Below, one piece after another: positions 1 to 7,470 of a stretch of DNA of 24,891 bases (positions are counted from its first letter, which is position 1; every line of letters begins with the position of its first letter). The notes beneath the pieces were generated by a model that was given only the letters and a program-made list of their open reading frames with translations, had not been told where the DNA came from and made no database searches. Position numbers and translations under genes: made by a program. This stretch comes from Actinomycetales bacterium (lineage in GTDB: Bacteria; Actinomycetota; Actinomycetes; Actinomycetales; Cellulomonadaceae), in assembly GCA_012514545.1 (NCBI GenBank), contig JAAZAC010000077.1, positions 1 through 24,891 on the forward strand. Reading direction: 5' to 3'.

Positions 1-107
1 AGGTCTACGGCGTGACGCGCGAGCGCATCCGCCAGATCGAGTCGAAGACCATGTCGAAGCTGCGCCACCCGAGCCGCTCGCAGGTCCTGCGCGACTACCT
101 CGACTGA
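1..107 (+). CDS. sigA: Principal RNA polymerase sigma factor, C-terminal end (partial)
   Basis: Only the last 35 codons are in the window, read from position 3 to a TGA at 105-107; the 5' part lies outside. The readable peptide contains [20 protein letters not shown], the region 4.2 helix-turn-helix that contacts the -35 promoter element in primary (RpoD/SigA/HrdB) sigma factors, and ends in the typical LRDYLD. This identifies a housekeeping sigma-70 subunit rather than an ECF factor. From memory, topoisomerase IV genes also lie beside hrdB in Streptomyces, and suhB lies near sigA in Mycobacterium, so the downstream genes fit. It converges with the DUF456 gene, with 70 bp between the two stop codons. 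Confidence 0.93.
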
Positions 108-177
108 GCCGCCGCGCCGGCGGGTCGTCGGCAGGCCGGGCCGGGTCGGCGCCGGGTCCCGTCGGCCGCGACCGGGC

Positions 178-669
178 TCAGGCCGGGCCGGCGAACACGG
201 TGAGCTCGGCGACGAGCCACGTCGCCGCGGCGAGCAGCGCAAGGCCGAGCTCGAGCAGCATGCCGAGCGCCGTCATCCGGATCGCCAGCCAGGCCGACGC
301 CCACGCGGCGGTGGAGTCCCGCAGGCGGCGGTACTCGAGGAGGTAGAGCGCGGCGGGGAAGAACACGAGCAGGCCCACCACGGGCAGCACGAAGAAACCC
401 ACGAGGCCCGCGAGCCCCGCCACGACGAGCGTCGAGCGCGGCACGCCCGACGCCGCCACGCGCCGTCCCGGGACGAGGTAGCTCGCCGACCACCCGGCCG
501 CGAGCAGCACGAGGACGACCCCGAGCACGAGCCACGCCCAGCCGCCCGTGTCGAACGCCCACACGAGCACCGCGACGGCGATGATCGCCGACCCGGGCAG
601 CACGGGCAGGACGATGCCCACGAGGCCGACGAGGATCGCGATCCCGACGCCGATCGCCACCAGGTCCAT
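178..669 (-). CDS. DUF456 family integral membrane protein
   Basis: A 163-residue, strongly hydrophobic protein with about four to five predicted membrane segments. It starts MDLVAIGVGIAILVGLVGIV and has the glycine/proline-rich LPVLPGSAII turn typical of DUF456, whose segments pair around short glycine-rich loops. The central stretch VAGLAGLVGFFVLPVVGLLV repeats the pattern of the first hairpin, suggesting an internal duplication. The function of the family is unknown. The ATG start at 669 is supported by AGGAGG about 8 bases upstream. A TACGCT hexamer on the minus strand (733 to 728) could be its -10 element, just after the hairpin that ends the preceding gene, so it is probably transcribed separately. 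Confidence 0.85.
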   Translation of the reverse strand: MDLVAIGVGIAILVGLVGIVLPVLPGSAIIAVAVLVWAFDTGGWAWLVLGVVLVLLAAGWSASYLVPGRRVAASGVPRSTLVVAGLAGLVGFFVLPVVGLLVFFPAALYLLEYRRLRDSTAAWASAWLAIRMTALGMLLELGLALLAAATWLVAELTVFAGPA

Positions 670-746
670 CGGCTCGCCTCCTGGGGTCTGGTCCTGCGTC
701 GGGCGGCGCCCGGGCGGCCCGCGCGTCAGCGTACGGCCCCGGACGC

Positions 747-779
747 GACGAGGCCCGGCCGCGTGGGCCGGGCCTCGTC
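747..779 (-). terminator. Perfect 14-bp hairpin, probable terminator of the DUF7455 gene
   Basis: Arms GACGAGGCCCGGCC (747-760) and GGCCGGGCCTCGTC (766-779) are exact inverted repeats around a 5-base loop. The hairpin starts 12 bases past the stop codon of the minus-strand gene at 792-1004. There is no T-tract, which is common for terminators in GC-rich actinobacteria. Confidence 0.75.
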
Positions 780-791
780 ACACGTCGTGGG

Positions 792-1004
792 TCAGCGTGC
801 GGGCGTGCCGTGCTCCTCGAGGAGGCGCTCGGTCTCGTCCTGCACGTGGAGGGCGACGTCGGCGAACGCGGACGCGTGCCGACGCGCGTGGTGCGCGCAG
901 AAGAGGAGCTCGCCAGTGGCCAGCACCACGCGGACGTACGCCTGCGCGCCGCAGCGATCGCAGCGGTCGGCTGCGGTGAGCGGGGTCGGTGTCGTGGTGG
1001 TCAC
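792..1004 (-). CDS. Small zinc-finger protein, DUF7455 family
   Basis: A 70-residue protein starting at GTG 1004 (MTTTTPTPLTAADRCDRCGA). It carries C15-x2-C18 and C36-x2-H39, a likely single zinc site, followed by a charged helical tail (about residues 44-66). The pattern LTAADRCDRCGAQAYVR...GELLFCAHHA is characteristic of a short actinobacterial family found next to the principal sigma factor gene; its function is not known. The reading frame continues upstream to 1106, but the homologous part begins at the GTG, so I use the shorter form. It is divergent from parE, 143 bp away, and followed by a strong terminator hairpin. DNA or RNA binding would be a guess. Confidence 0.85.
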   Translation of the reverse strand: MTTTTPTPLTAADRCDRCGAQAYVRVVLATGELLFCAHHARRHASAFADVALHVQDETERLLEEHGTPAR

Positions 1005-1135
1005 GACTCCATGTAACCATCCGCGGCCGTGGGAAGTCGCATCGGAGGGCGCGGGTTCGCTACCCGCGAAGCGCCCGCGCGGGCGCGGGCGGCCCCGGCC
1101 CGGCACGCCTCCACGGGCTCGTGGGCGGCACCGCT

Positions 1136-1150
1136 TACCCTCATGGGGTG
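1136..1150 (+). promoter_or_regulatory. Leaderless-type promoter of parE
   Basis: TACCCT at 1136-1141 fits the actinobacterial -10 consensus TANNNT. It ends 6 bases before the GTG start at 1148, so transcription would begin at or next to the start codon. No clear -35 element and no Shine-Dalgarno sequence are visible. Confidence 0.6.
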
Positions 1151-3271
1151 ACGAGCACCCTGTCGGAGTCCAGCTACACCGCCCGCCACCTCTCGGTCCT
1201 CGAAGGCCTGGAGGCGGTGCGCAAGCGGCCAGGGATGTACGTCGGGACCACGGACTCCCGCGGGCTCATGCACTGCGTGTGGGAGATCATCGACAACGCC
1301 GTCGACGAGGCGCTCGCCGGCGTCTGCGACCACATCGAGATCGTCCTGCACGCGGACTCGTCGATCGAGGTGCGCGACAACGGGCGCGGCATCCCCGTGG
1401 ACATCGAGCCGAAGACCGGCCTCACCGGCGTCGAGGTCGTCTTCACCAAGCTGCACGCCGGCGGCAAGTTCGGCGGCGGGTCGTACACGGCGTCGGGCGG
1501 CCTGCACGGCGTCGGCGCGAGCGTGGTCAACGCGCTGTCGGCGCGCCTGGACGTCGAGGTCGACCGCGGGGGCAGGACCCACCGCATGACGTTCCACCGG
1601 GGCGAGCCCGGCGTCTTCGACGACCGCGGCGAGCCCAGCCCGGACGCGCCGTTCACGCCGTTCGTCGAGTCGTCCGAGCTCGCCGTCGTCGGCCGCGTGC
1701 CGAAGGGCCGCACCGGCACGCGCGTGCGGTACTGGGCGGACCGGCAGATCTTCCCGCCCACCGCCACGTTCTCCTACGACGAGCTCGTCTCGCGGGTGCG
1801 GCAGACGACGTTCCTCGTGCCCGGGCTGCGCATGACGGTCCGCGACGAGCGCGGCATGCCGGGGACGCCGGGCGCCGACGGGCCGTTCGAGGAGACGTTC
1901 GTCGCCCGCGGCGGGACGGTGGACTTCGTCGACTTCCTCGCGCCGGACACCCCGCTCACGAGCACGTGGCGGCTCGCGGGGTCGGGCACGTTCACCGAGA
2001 CCGTGCCGATGCTCGACGAGCGCGGCCACCTGACCTCCCAGGAGGTCGAGCGCGAGTGCGAGGTCGACGTCGCGCTGCGGTGGGGCACCGGCTACGACAC
2101 CGAGGTCCGCTCGTTCGTCAACATCATCGCGACGCCGAAGGGCGGCACCCACGTCGCCGGCTTCGAGCAGGCGCTCGTCAAGACGCTGCGCAAGCAGGTC
2201 GAGGCGAACGCGCGGCGCCTCAAGCTCGGCGCGAAGGAGACGGCGGGCGAGCGCATCGAGAAGGACGACGTCATGGCCGGCCTCACGGCCGTCCTCACGG
2301 TGCGCCTCGCGGAGCCGCAGTTCGAGGGCCAGACCAAGGAGGTGCTCGGCACGGCGCCCGTGCGGGGCATCGTCGCGCGCGTCGTCGAGCGCGAGCTCAC
2401 GGCCCTCCTCACGTCCACCAAGCGCGACCACAAGGCCCAGTCGGCCCTGCTGCTCGACAAGGTCGTCGCGGAGATGCGCGCGCGGCTGTCCGCCCGCAAG
2501 CAGAAGGAGATCTCGCGGCGCAAGAACGCGCTGGAGACCTCGGCGCTGCCCGCCAAGCTCGCGGACTGCCGCAGCGACGACGTCGACCGCAGCGAGCTGT
2601 TCATCGTCGAGGGCGACAGCGCCCTGGGCACCGCCAAGCTCGCGCGGCAGTCGGACTTCCAGGCGCTCCTGCCGATCCGGGGCAAGATCCTCAACGTCCA
2701 GAAGGCGTCCGTCACGGACATGCTGAAGAACGCCGAGTGCGCGGCGATCATCCAGGTGATCGGCGCGGGCTCGGGCCGCAGCTTCGACCTCGAGGCCGCC
2801 CGCTACGGCAAGGTCATCATGATGACCGACGCGGACGTCGACGGCGCCCACATCCGCACGCTGCTGCTCACGCTCTTCTACCGCTACATGCGGCCGCTCG
2901 TGGACGCCGGCCGCGTGTTCGCCGCCGTGCCGCCGCTGCACCGGATCGAGCTGCTCGGCGGGAAGAAGCCCGAGTACCTGTACACGTACTCCGAGGCGGA
3001 GCTGCAGCAGACGCTGAAGCGGCTGCAGAGGTCGGGCCGGCGCTACAAGGACGACATCCAGCGCTACAAGGGCCTGGGCGAGATGGACGCCGACCAGCTC
3101 GCGGAGACCACGATGGACCCGCGCCGCCGCACGCTGCGCCGGGTCACCGCGAAGGACGCCGCCGCGGCCGAGGCGGTGTTCGAGCTCCTCATGGGGTCCG
3201 ACGTCGCCCCCCGCCGCGACTTCATCGTCGCCGGGGCGGGCGAGCTGGACCGCGCGCGCATCGACGCGTGA
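1148..3271 (+). CDS. parE: DNA topoisomerase IV subunit B (ParE)
   Basis: This 707-residue ATPase subunit of a type IIA topoisomerase powers strand passage for decatenating sister chromosomes. The N-terminal GHKL ATPase has EIIDNAVDEAL (46-56), DNGRGIP (77-83) and GGLHGVGASVVNAL (117-130). A transducer domain follows. The TOPRIM domain shows EGDSA (from E488) and the metal-binding DADVDG (561-566), with PIRGKILNVQKAS between them and YKGLGEMDADQL near the C-terminus. It is a GyrB/ParE homologue; I call it ParE because it sits next to the principal sigma factor with a GyrA/ParC homologue nearby, as in Streptomyces, whereas gyrB-gyrA normally lie by dnaA. The PIRGKILNVQKAS form also fits ParE. 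The frame is open upstream to 989, but homology starts at the GTG placed just after a -10 element. Confidence 0.9.
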   Translation: MTSTLSESSYTARHLSVLEGLEAVRKRPGMYVGTTDSRGLMHCVWEIIDNAVDEALAGVCDHIEIVLHADSSIEVRDNGRGIPVDIEPKTGLTGVEVVFTKLHAGGKFGGGSYTASGGLHGVGASVVNALSARLDVEVDRGGRTHRMTFHRGEPGVFDDRGEPSPDAPFTPFVESSELAVVGRVPKGRTGTRVRYWADRQIFPPTATFSYDELVSRVRQTTFLVPGLRMTVRDERGMPGTPGADGPFEETFVARGGTVDFVDFLAPDTPLTSTWRLAGSGTFTETVPMLDERGHLTSQEVERECEVDVALRWGTGYDTEVRSFVNIIATPKGGTHVAGFEQALVKTLRKQVEANARRLKLGAKETAGERIEKDDVMAGLTAVLTVRLAEPQFEGQTKEVLGTAPVRGIVARVVERELTALLTSTKRDHKAQSALLLDKVVAEMRARLSARKQKEISRRKNALETSALPAKLADCRSDDVDRSELFIVEGDSALGTAKLARQSDFQALLPIRGKILNVQKASVTDMLKNAECAAIIQVIGAGSGRSFDLEAARYGKVIMMTDADVDGAHIRTLLLTLFYRYMRPLVDAGRVFAAVPPLHRIELLGGKKPEYLYTYSEAELQQTLKRLQRSGRRYKDDIQRYKGLGEMDADQLAETTMDPRRRTLRRVTAKDAAAAEAVFELLMGSDVAPRRDFIVAGAGELDRARIDA

Positions 3272-3279
3272 CGGGTCGC

Positions 3280-3295
3280 TAGGTTGGGTCCCGTG
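3280..3295 (+). promoter_or_regulatory. Leaderless-type promoter of the tandem-GNAT gene
   Basis: TAGGTT at 3280-3285 is followed by 7 bases and then GTG at 3293. It begins only 8 bases after the parE stop codon, so the acetyltransferase can be transcribed on its own as well as by read-through from parE. Confidence 0.5.
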
Positions 3296-4309
3296 AACCC
3301 CGAGCCCCTGGCCGTCCGCGCGGACCCGCCTGCGCAGCTCGAGGTCCCCCCGGCCCACCTGGAGCTCTCCTGGCGGCCCCTCCAGCTCGGCGACGTGGAC
3401 GCGCTGCACGCGCTCGTGGTCGCGGTGGAGGAGGCCGACGGCGCGCCCGTGCGGACGAGCCGCGAGGAGCTCGTGGAGACCCTCTCGGAGCCCTGGCGCG
3501 ACCTGCTGCGGGACAGCCTGGGGGGCTGGGACGCCGACGGCGTCCTGCGCGCGTACGCGCTGGTCACCGTCCGGCCGGGGGACGAGCACACGATCCGCGC
3601 GTTCCTCACGGGCGGGGTGGACCCGGCCTGGCGCGGGCGCGGCATCGGGCGGGCGGTCCTCGCGTGGATGGAGGGCCGCGGCCGGCAGAAGCTCGCCGAG
3701 TCCGGCAAGGACGGGCCGGGCCGGCTCGCGGTGTACGTCGACGAGAACGCACGGGACCACCGCCGGCTCTACGCGGCGGCCGGCTTCAGCCCGATCCGCT
3801 GGTACACCCAGATGCGGCGCGACCTCAGCCGCCCGCTGCCCGACGCGGTGCCCCTCGAGGGCGTCCGGGTGGTGCCGTGGGCGCCCGAGCTCGACGACGC
3901 GGTGCGGCTCGCGCACAACGAGGCGTTCGCGGACCACTGGGGCTCCGAGCCGCGCACGCCCGAGGACTGGCGGCACGGCCCGCACTTCGCGCCGTCCTGG
4001 AGCTTCGTCGCGCTCGACGACGCGGGCGAGGTCGTCGGGTACACGCTGTCCGGCCGCTACGACCAGGACTGGCCGGTGCTCGGGTACACGTTCGGCTACA
4101 CGGACCTGCTCGGCGTGCGCCCGGCGTGGCGCGGGCGCCGGGTGGCGGTGGCGCTGCTGGTGCGCGCGATGACCGCCTTCCGCGACGACGGCATGGCGTA
4201 CGCGATGCTCGGCGTCGACACGGCGAACCCCTCGGGCGCGCACGGCCTCTACGAGCGGCTCGGCTACGAGTCCGTGCACGGCGAGGTCATGTACAGCGTC
4301 GAGATCTGA
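3293..4309 (+). CDS. Tandem-domain GNAT family N-acetyltransferase
   Basis: A 338-residue protein with two GNAT folds. The first (about residues 20-180) has the acetyl-CoA pyrophosphate-binding motif WRGRGIGRAVLAW near 113-125, followed by LAVYVDENARDHRRLYAAAGF, the usual beta5-alpha4 end. The second (about 185-335) has WRGRRVAVALLVRA near 278-291, where the normal R-x-x-G-x-A glycine is Arg, and ends DTANPSGAHGLYERLGYE. The tandem layout and the end motifs resemble mycothiol synthase (MshD), but nothing here fixes the substrate, so a general acetyltransferase call is safer. GTG 3293 is chosen over an in-frame TTG at 3284 because of the -10 element before it. It follows parE by 21 bp. Confidence 0.85.
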   Translation: MNPEPLAVRADPPAQLEVPPAHLELSWRPLQLGDVDALHALVVAVEEADGAPVRTSREELVETLSEPWRDLLRDSLGGWDADGVLRAYALVTVRPGDEHTIRAFLTGGVDPAWRGRGIGRAVLAWMEGRGRQKLAESGKDGPGRLAVYVDENARDHRRLYAAAGFSPIRWYTQMRRDLSRPLPDAVPLEGVRVVPWAPELDDAVRLAHNEAFADHWGSEPRTPEDWRHGPHFAPSWSFVALDDAGEVVGYTLSGRYDQDWPVLGYTFGYTDLLGVRPAWRGRRVAVALLVRAMTAFRDDGMAYAMLGVDTANPSGAHGLYERLGYESVHGEVMYSVEI

Positions 4310-4327
4310 CGCGGTCCGCCCCCCGTT

Positions 4328-4349
4328 CCGGCCCCGCGGGCGGGGTCGG
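4328..4349 (+). terminator. Hairpin after the GNAT gene, possible terminator
   Basis: CCGGCCCCG (4328-4336) pairs with CGGGGTCGG (4341-4349) across a 4-base loop, with one G-U pair. It lies 18 bases after the acetyltransferase stop and just before the -10 element of the next gene. No T-tract follows. Confidence 0.45.
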
Positions 4350-4355
4350 CCGCAC

Positions 4356-4370
4356 TACCCTCCCCGCGTG
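4356..4370 (+). promoter_or_regulatory. Leaderless-type promoter of the small membrane protein gene
   Basis: TACCCT at 4356-4361, 6 bases, then GTG at 4368. The hexamer and spacing are identical to those of parE. Confidence 0.55.
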
Positions 4371-4829
4371 ACGAGTCCCGCGGTGGTCGCCCGGCGGCGC
4401 GTGCCGGTGCCGCCCGTCCTGGCAGGCGCCCTCGGCGTCGCCGGGGTCGTGGTCGCGCTCGCCGTGCCGGCCCGCGCGCCCGAGGCGCCGGCACGCGCGG
4501 TGCTCGACCTCTTCGCGGCTCGCGCGTCGGGCTCGTGCGCGGACTACGTGGCGACGACGACGCCGTTCTTCCGCAACGACCCCTACCTCGGCTCGCCGAC
4601 CTGCGCGGACGTCGCGGCGGACGCCGCCGAGCTCGCGGCGCGGGGGCCGTTCGAGGTCGAGGTCGTGGGCCTGGTGCAGGTGGACGTCGACACGGCCGAG
4701 GTCGAGACCGTCGAGCGGTACCGGGTGGGCACCGCCGAGGAGTACGCGATCGCCATGGCCTACCGGACGCAGCTGGTCGACGGCGCGTGGGCCGTCGACC
4801 ACGTGGACCTCACGGTCCTGCCCGACTGA
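4368..4829 (+). CDS. Small membrane-anchored or secreted protein, function unknown
   Basis: A 153-residue protein. Residues 1-11 are basic (ARRR), about 15-34 form one hydrophobic segment (VPPVLAGALGVAGVVVALAV), and the rest is a soluble domain predicted to lie outside the membrane. No lipobox is visible, so it is either N-terminally anchored or has an uncleaved signal. The domain contains two cysteines (C57 and C79) that could form a disulfide, then alternating strands ending in AWAVDHVDLTVLPD. The helix-then-sheet pattern with a terminal conserved Trp is reminiscent of NTF2-like/DUF4878 extracellular domains, but this is weak. It has its own leaderless promoter and converges with parC, 33 bp between stops. 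Confidence 0.7.
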   Translation: MTSPAVVARRRVPVPPVLAGALGVAGVVVALAVPARAPEAPARAVLDLFAARASGSCADYVATTTPFFRNDPYLGSPTCADVAADAAELAARGPFEVEVVGLVQVDVDTAEVETVERYRVGTAEEYAIAMAYRTQLVDGAWAVDHVDLTVLPD

Positions 4830-4862
4830 CCCGGGCCTCGCCTCCGGCCTCGCCGGGCGGCG

Positions 4863-7331
4863 TCAGCCGATCGTGTGCACGGGCGCGGGCAGCGGGCGGC
4901 CCGACATGTCGCGCCGCGGGTCCGGCTCGGGCAGCTCGATCGCCTGCCCCGCGGAGCCCGACGCGCGGGCCGGCCCGGGGCCGACCCAGCCGAGGATGAT
5001 GCCGTCCTCGCCCTTGAGGAACCGGTGCGCCCGGACCCCGCCGGTGGCGCGGCCCTTGCCCGGGTAGGCCGCGAGCGGCGTGACCTTCGCGGTGCCCGCC
5101 TGCGTGCCCGGCAGGGCGTCGACGCTGCCCGCCACGGTGACCACGACGGCGTCGTCGGCCTGGTCGGCGCGCACGACGCCGAAGAACGCCACGCGCGCTC
5201 CCGCGCCGAGCTTCACGCCCGCCATGCCGCCCGCGCGGCGCCGCTGCGGCCGGACCACCGACGCGGGGTAGTGCAGCAGCTGGGCGTCCGTGGTGAGGAA
5301 CACGAGCGTGTCGCCGTCCTCGGCGAGCCCCGCGCCGACCACCTCGTCGCCGTCGGCCAGGTCGATGACGTCCCACGCGTCGCCGCGGGGCAGGTCCTCC
5401 GGCACGACGCGCTTGACGACGCCGGCCGCCGTGCCGAGCGCCAGGGGCGCCCCGCCGGGGGCGAGCGGGGCCAGGCCGAGCACGCGCTCGCCGGGCGCCA
5501 GGTCGAGGACCTCGCTCACGGGCACGCCGCCGGACAGCGACGGCGGCCCGTCGGTCGGCGGGATCGCGGGCAGGTCGAGCACGGACAGGCGCAGCAGCCG
5601 GCCGCGCGAGGTGACCGCGCCCACCTCGCCGCGCGCCGTCGTCGGGAGCGAGGCGACGACGACGTCGTGCGCCGCGCGCCGGCCGACCCGGCCGGGCGGG
5701 GCGTCGTCGGCGGTCCGGGCGAGCAGGCCGGTGCCGGACAGGAGCGCCCAGCACGGGGTGTCGGCGATCTCGAGGGGCACCGCGGCGGCGGACGCCACCG
5801 CCCCGTTCGCGCTCGGGCCCGCGGCGCCGCCGGCGGACTCCAGCAGGATCGTCCGGCGCGGCGTGCCGTAGGTGCGGGCGACCTCGGCCATCTCGTCGGA
5901 GACGACCTGGCGCAGCCGCGCGTCGGAGCCGAGGATCTCCTCGAGCTCGGCGATCTCGGCGCGCAGCTCGTCGGCCTCGCGCTCGAGCTCGATCCGGGAG
6001 AACTTCGTCAGGCGCCGCAGGCGCAGCTCGAGGATGTACTCGGCCTGGGCCTGCGACAGGTCGAACACCCGCATGAGCCGGTCGCGGGCGATCTCGGCCG
6101 TGTCCGAGGACCGGATGACCTGGATGACCTCGTCGATGTCGACGATCGCGACGAGGAGGCCCTCGACGAGGTGGAGGCGCTCCTGCCGCCGCGCGAGCCG
6201 GTGCGCGGACCGCCGCCGCACCACGGTGAGCCGGTGGTCCACCCACACCTGGACGAGCTCGCGCAGGCCGAGCGTGCGCGGCTGGCCGTCCACGAGGGCG
6301 ACGTTGTTGATGCCGAAGGAGTCCTCCATCGGCGTGTGCCGGTAGAGCTGCTCGAGCACGGCGTCGGGGTTGAAGCCGGCGCGCACCTCGATGACGAGGC
6401 GCAGCCCGTGCTGCCGGTCGGTGAGGTCGGTGACCGCCGAGATGCCCTGCAGCTTCTTGGCCTGCACGCCCTCCTTGATCTTCTCGATCACCTTCTCCGG
6501 CCCGACGCCGTACGGCAGCTCCGTGACGACGACGCCCTTGCGCTTGGGCGTGACGTTCTCGATGCGCGCGGTGGCCCGCGTGCGGAAGGTGCCGCGACCG
6601 GTGCGGTACGCCTCGCGGATGCCGTCGAGGCCGATGATCTTGCCGCCGCCGGGCAGGTCCGGGCCCGGCACGAAGCGCATGAGGTCCTCGAGCGTCGCGT
6701 CCGGGTGGGCGACGAGGTGCCGGGCCGCCGCGACGACCTCGACGAGGTTGTGCGGCGGCATGTTCGTCGCCATGCCGACGGCGATCCCGGACGCGCCGTT
6801 GACCAGCAGGTTCGGGATCGCGGCGGGCAGCACGGACGGCTGCGTGAGCTTGTTGTCGTAGTTCGGGACGAAGTCGACGACGTCCTCGCCGAGGTCCGCG
6901 ACCATCGCCGTGGCCGCCGGCGCGAGGCGGGCCTCCGTGTACCGCGCGGCCGCGGGGCCGTCGTCGAGCGAGCCGAAGTTGCCGTGCCCGTCCACCAGCG
7001 GCAGGCGCAGCGAGAAGGGCTGCGCCATGCGCACGAGCGCGTCGTAGATCGCCGCGTCGCCGTGCGGGTGGAGCTTGCCCATGACGTCGCCGACGACGCG
7101 GGCGGACTTCACGTACGGCCGGTCGGGGCGCAGCCCCATCTCCGACATCTGGAACAGGATCCGGCGCTGCACCGGCTTGAGGCCGTCCCGCGCGTCGGGC
7201 AGGGCCCGGGCGTAGATGACCGAGTACGCGTACTCGAGGAACGAGCCCTGCATCTCCGTCGCGACATCGACGTCGACGATGGTCTCCTCGACGGGCGTCG
7301 GGTCGGTGGGTCCGGTCGGTCGGCGGGCCAC
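4863..7331 (-). CDS. parC: DNA topoisomerase IV subunit A (ParC)
   Basis: An 822-residue DNA-breaking subunit that pairs with ParE. The N-terminal winged-helix region contains VKSARVVGDVMGKLHPHGDA (74-93) and the catalytic Tyr131 in RYTEARLAP, which forms the transient bond to DNA. A tower and coiled-coil dimer region follows (about 340-490). The C-terminal beta-pinwheel carries a degenerate GyrA box, QRRRAGGMAGVKL (696-708), instead of the canonical QRRGGKG needed for DNA wrapping by gyrase; this supports topoisomerase IV over gyrase. Ala93 stands where E. coli GyrA has the quinolone-contact Ser83, with Asp97 at the Asp87 position. The start is GTG 7331, with GAGGAG 10 bases upstream. ATTGTC on plus at 7386-7391 (GACAAT on minus) is a possible -10 element. 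Confidence 0.9.
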   Translation of the reverse strand: MARRPTGPTDPTPVEETIVDVDVATEMQGSFLEYAYSVIYARALPDARDGLKPVQRRILFQMSEMGLRPDRPYVKSARVVGDVMGKLHPHGDAAIYDALVRMAQPFSLRLPLVDGHGNFGSLDDGPAAARYTEARLAPAATAMVADLGEDVVDFVPNYDNKLTQPSVLPAAIPNLLVNGASGIAVGMATNMPPHNLVEVVAAARHLVAHPDATLEDLMRFVPGPDLPGGGKIIGLDGIREAYRTGRGTFRTRATARIENVTPKRKGVVVTELPYGVGPEKVIEKIKEGVQAKKLQGISAVTDLTDRQHGLRLVIEVRAGFNPDAVLEQLYRHTPMEDSFGINNVALVDGQPRTLGLRELVQVWVDHRLTVVRRRSAHRLARRQERLHLVEGLLVAIVDIDEVIQVIRSSDTAEIARDRLMRVFDLSQAQAEYILELRLRRLTKFSRIELEREADELRAEIAELEEILGSDARLRQVVSDEMAEVARTYGTPRRTILLESAGGAAGPSANGAVASAAAVPLEIADTPCWALLSGTGLLARTADDAPPGRVGRRAAHDVVVASLPTTARGEVGAVTSRGRLLRLSVLDLPAIPPTDGPPSLSGGVPVSEVLDLAPGERVLGLAPLAPGGAPLALGTAAGVVKRVVPEDLPRGDAWDVIDLADGDEVVGAGLAEDGDTLVFLTTDAQLLHYPASVVRPQRRRAGGMAGVKLGAGARVAFFGVVRADQADDAVVVTVAGSVDALPGTQAGTAKVTPLAAYPGKGRATGGVRAHRFLKGEDGIILGWVGPGPARASGSAGQAIELPEPDPRRDMSGRPLPAPVHTIG

Positions 7332-7455
7332 GTGCGGGGCACTCCTCGAGGGTCGGGGCAGCCGGGGACGCCCGGCGGACGTCCCATTGTCCCTCGCCCG
7401 CGTGCGGGCCCCGCCCCCGACGCGCCAGCGTGGCCGCGGGCGCCGGGCGCCTCGC

Positions 7456-7470
7456 TAGCCTGGCGGCGTG
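7456..7470 (+). promoter_or_regulatory. Leaderless-type promoter of the Pat-like gene
   Basis: TAGCCT at 7456-7461 ends 6 bases before the GTG start at 7468. It lies in the 136-bp divergent region shared with parC. Confidence 0.55.

Noticed and set aside
763..4279. Long frames over parE on both strands (plus 763-3282, minus 1001-4279)
   Set aside because: parE has complete ATPase and TOPRIM motifs in its own frame; these are compositional shadows.
3293..4309. Mycothiol synthase (mshD)
   Set aside because: The tandem GNAT layout is similar, but the identity cannot be established by eye and the second domain lacks the acetyl-CoA glycine. Kept as a general acetyltransferase.
4830..4862. Terminator between the small membrane protein gene and parC
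   Set aside because: Only a 5-bp CCGGC/GCCGG stem with a 3-base loop is visible in 33 bases; too weak to call in DNA of this composition.
1148..7331. gyrB/gyrA (DNA gyrase) call for the topoisomerase pair
   Set aside because: The degenerate GyrA box, the ParE-like PIRGKILNVQKAS segment and the sigma-factor neighbourhood fit topoisomerase IV. Gyrase genes are normally beside dnaA.
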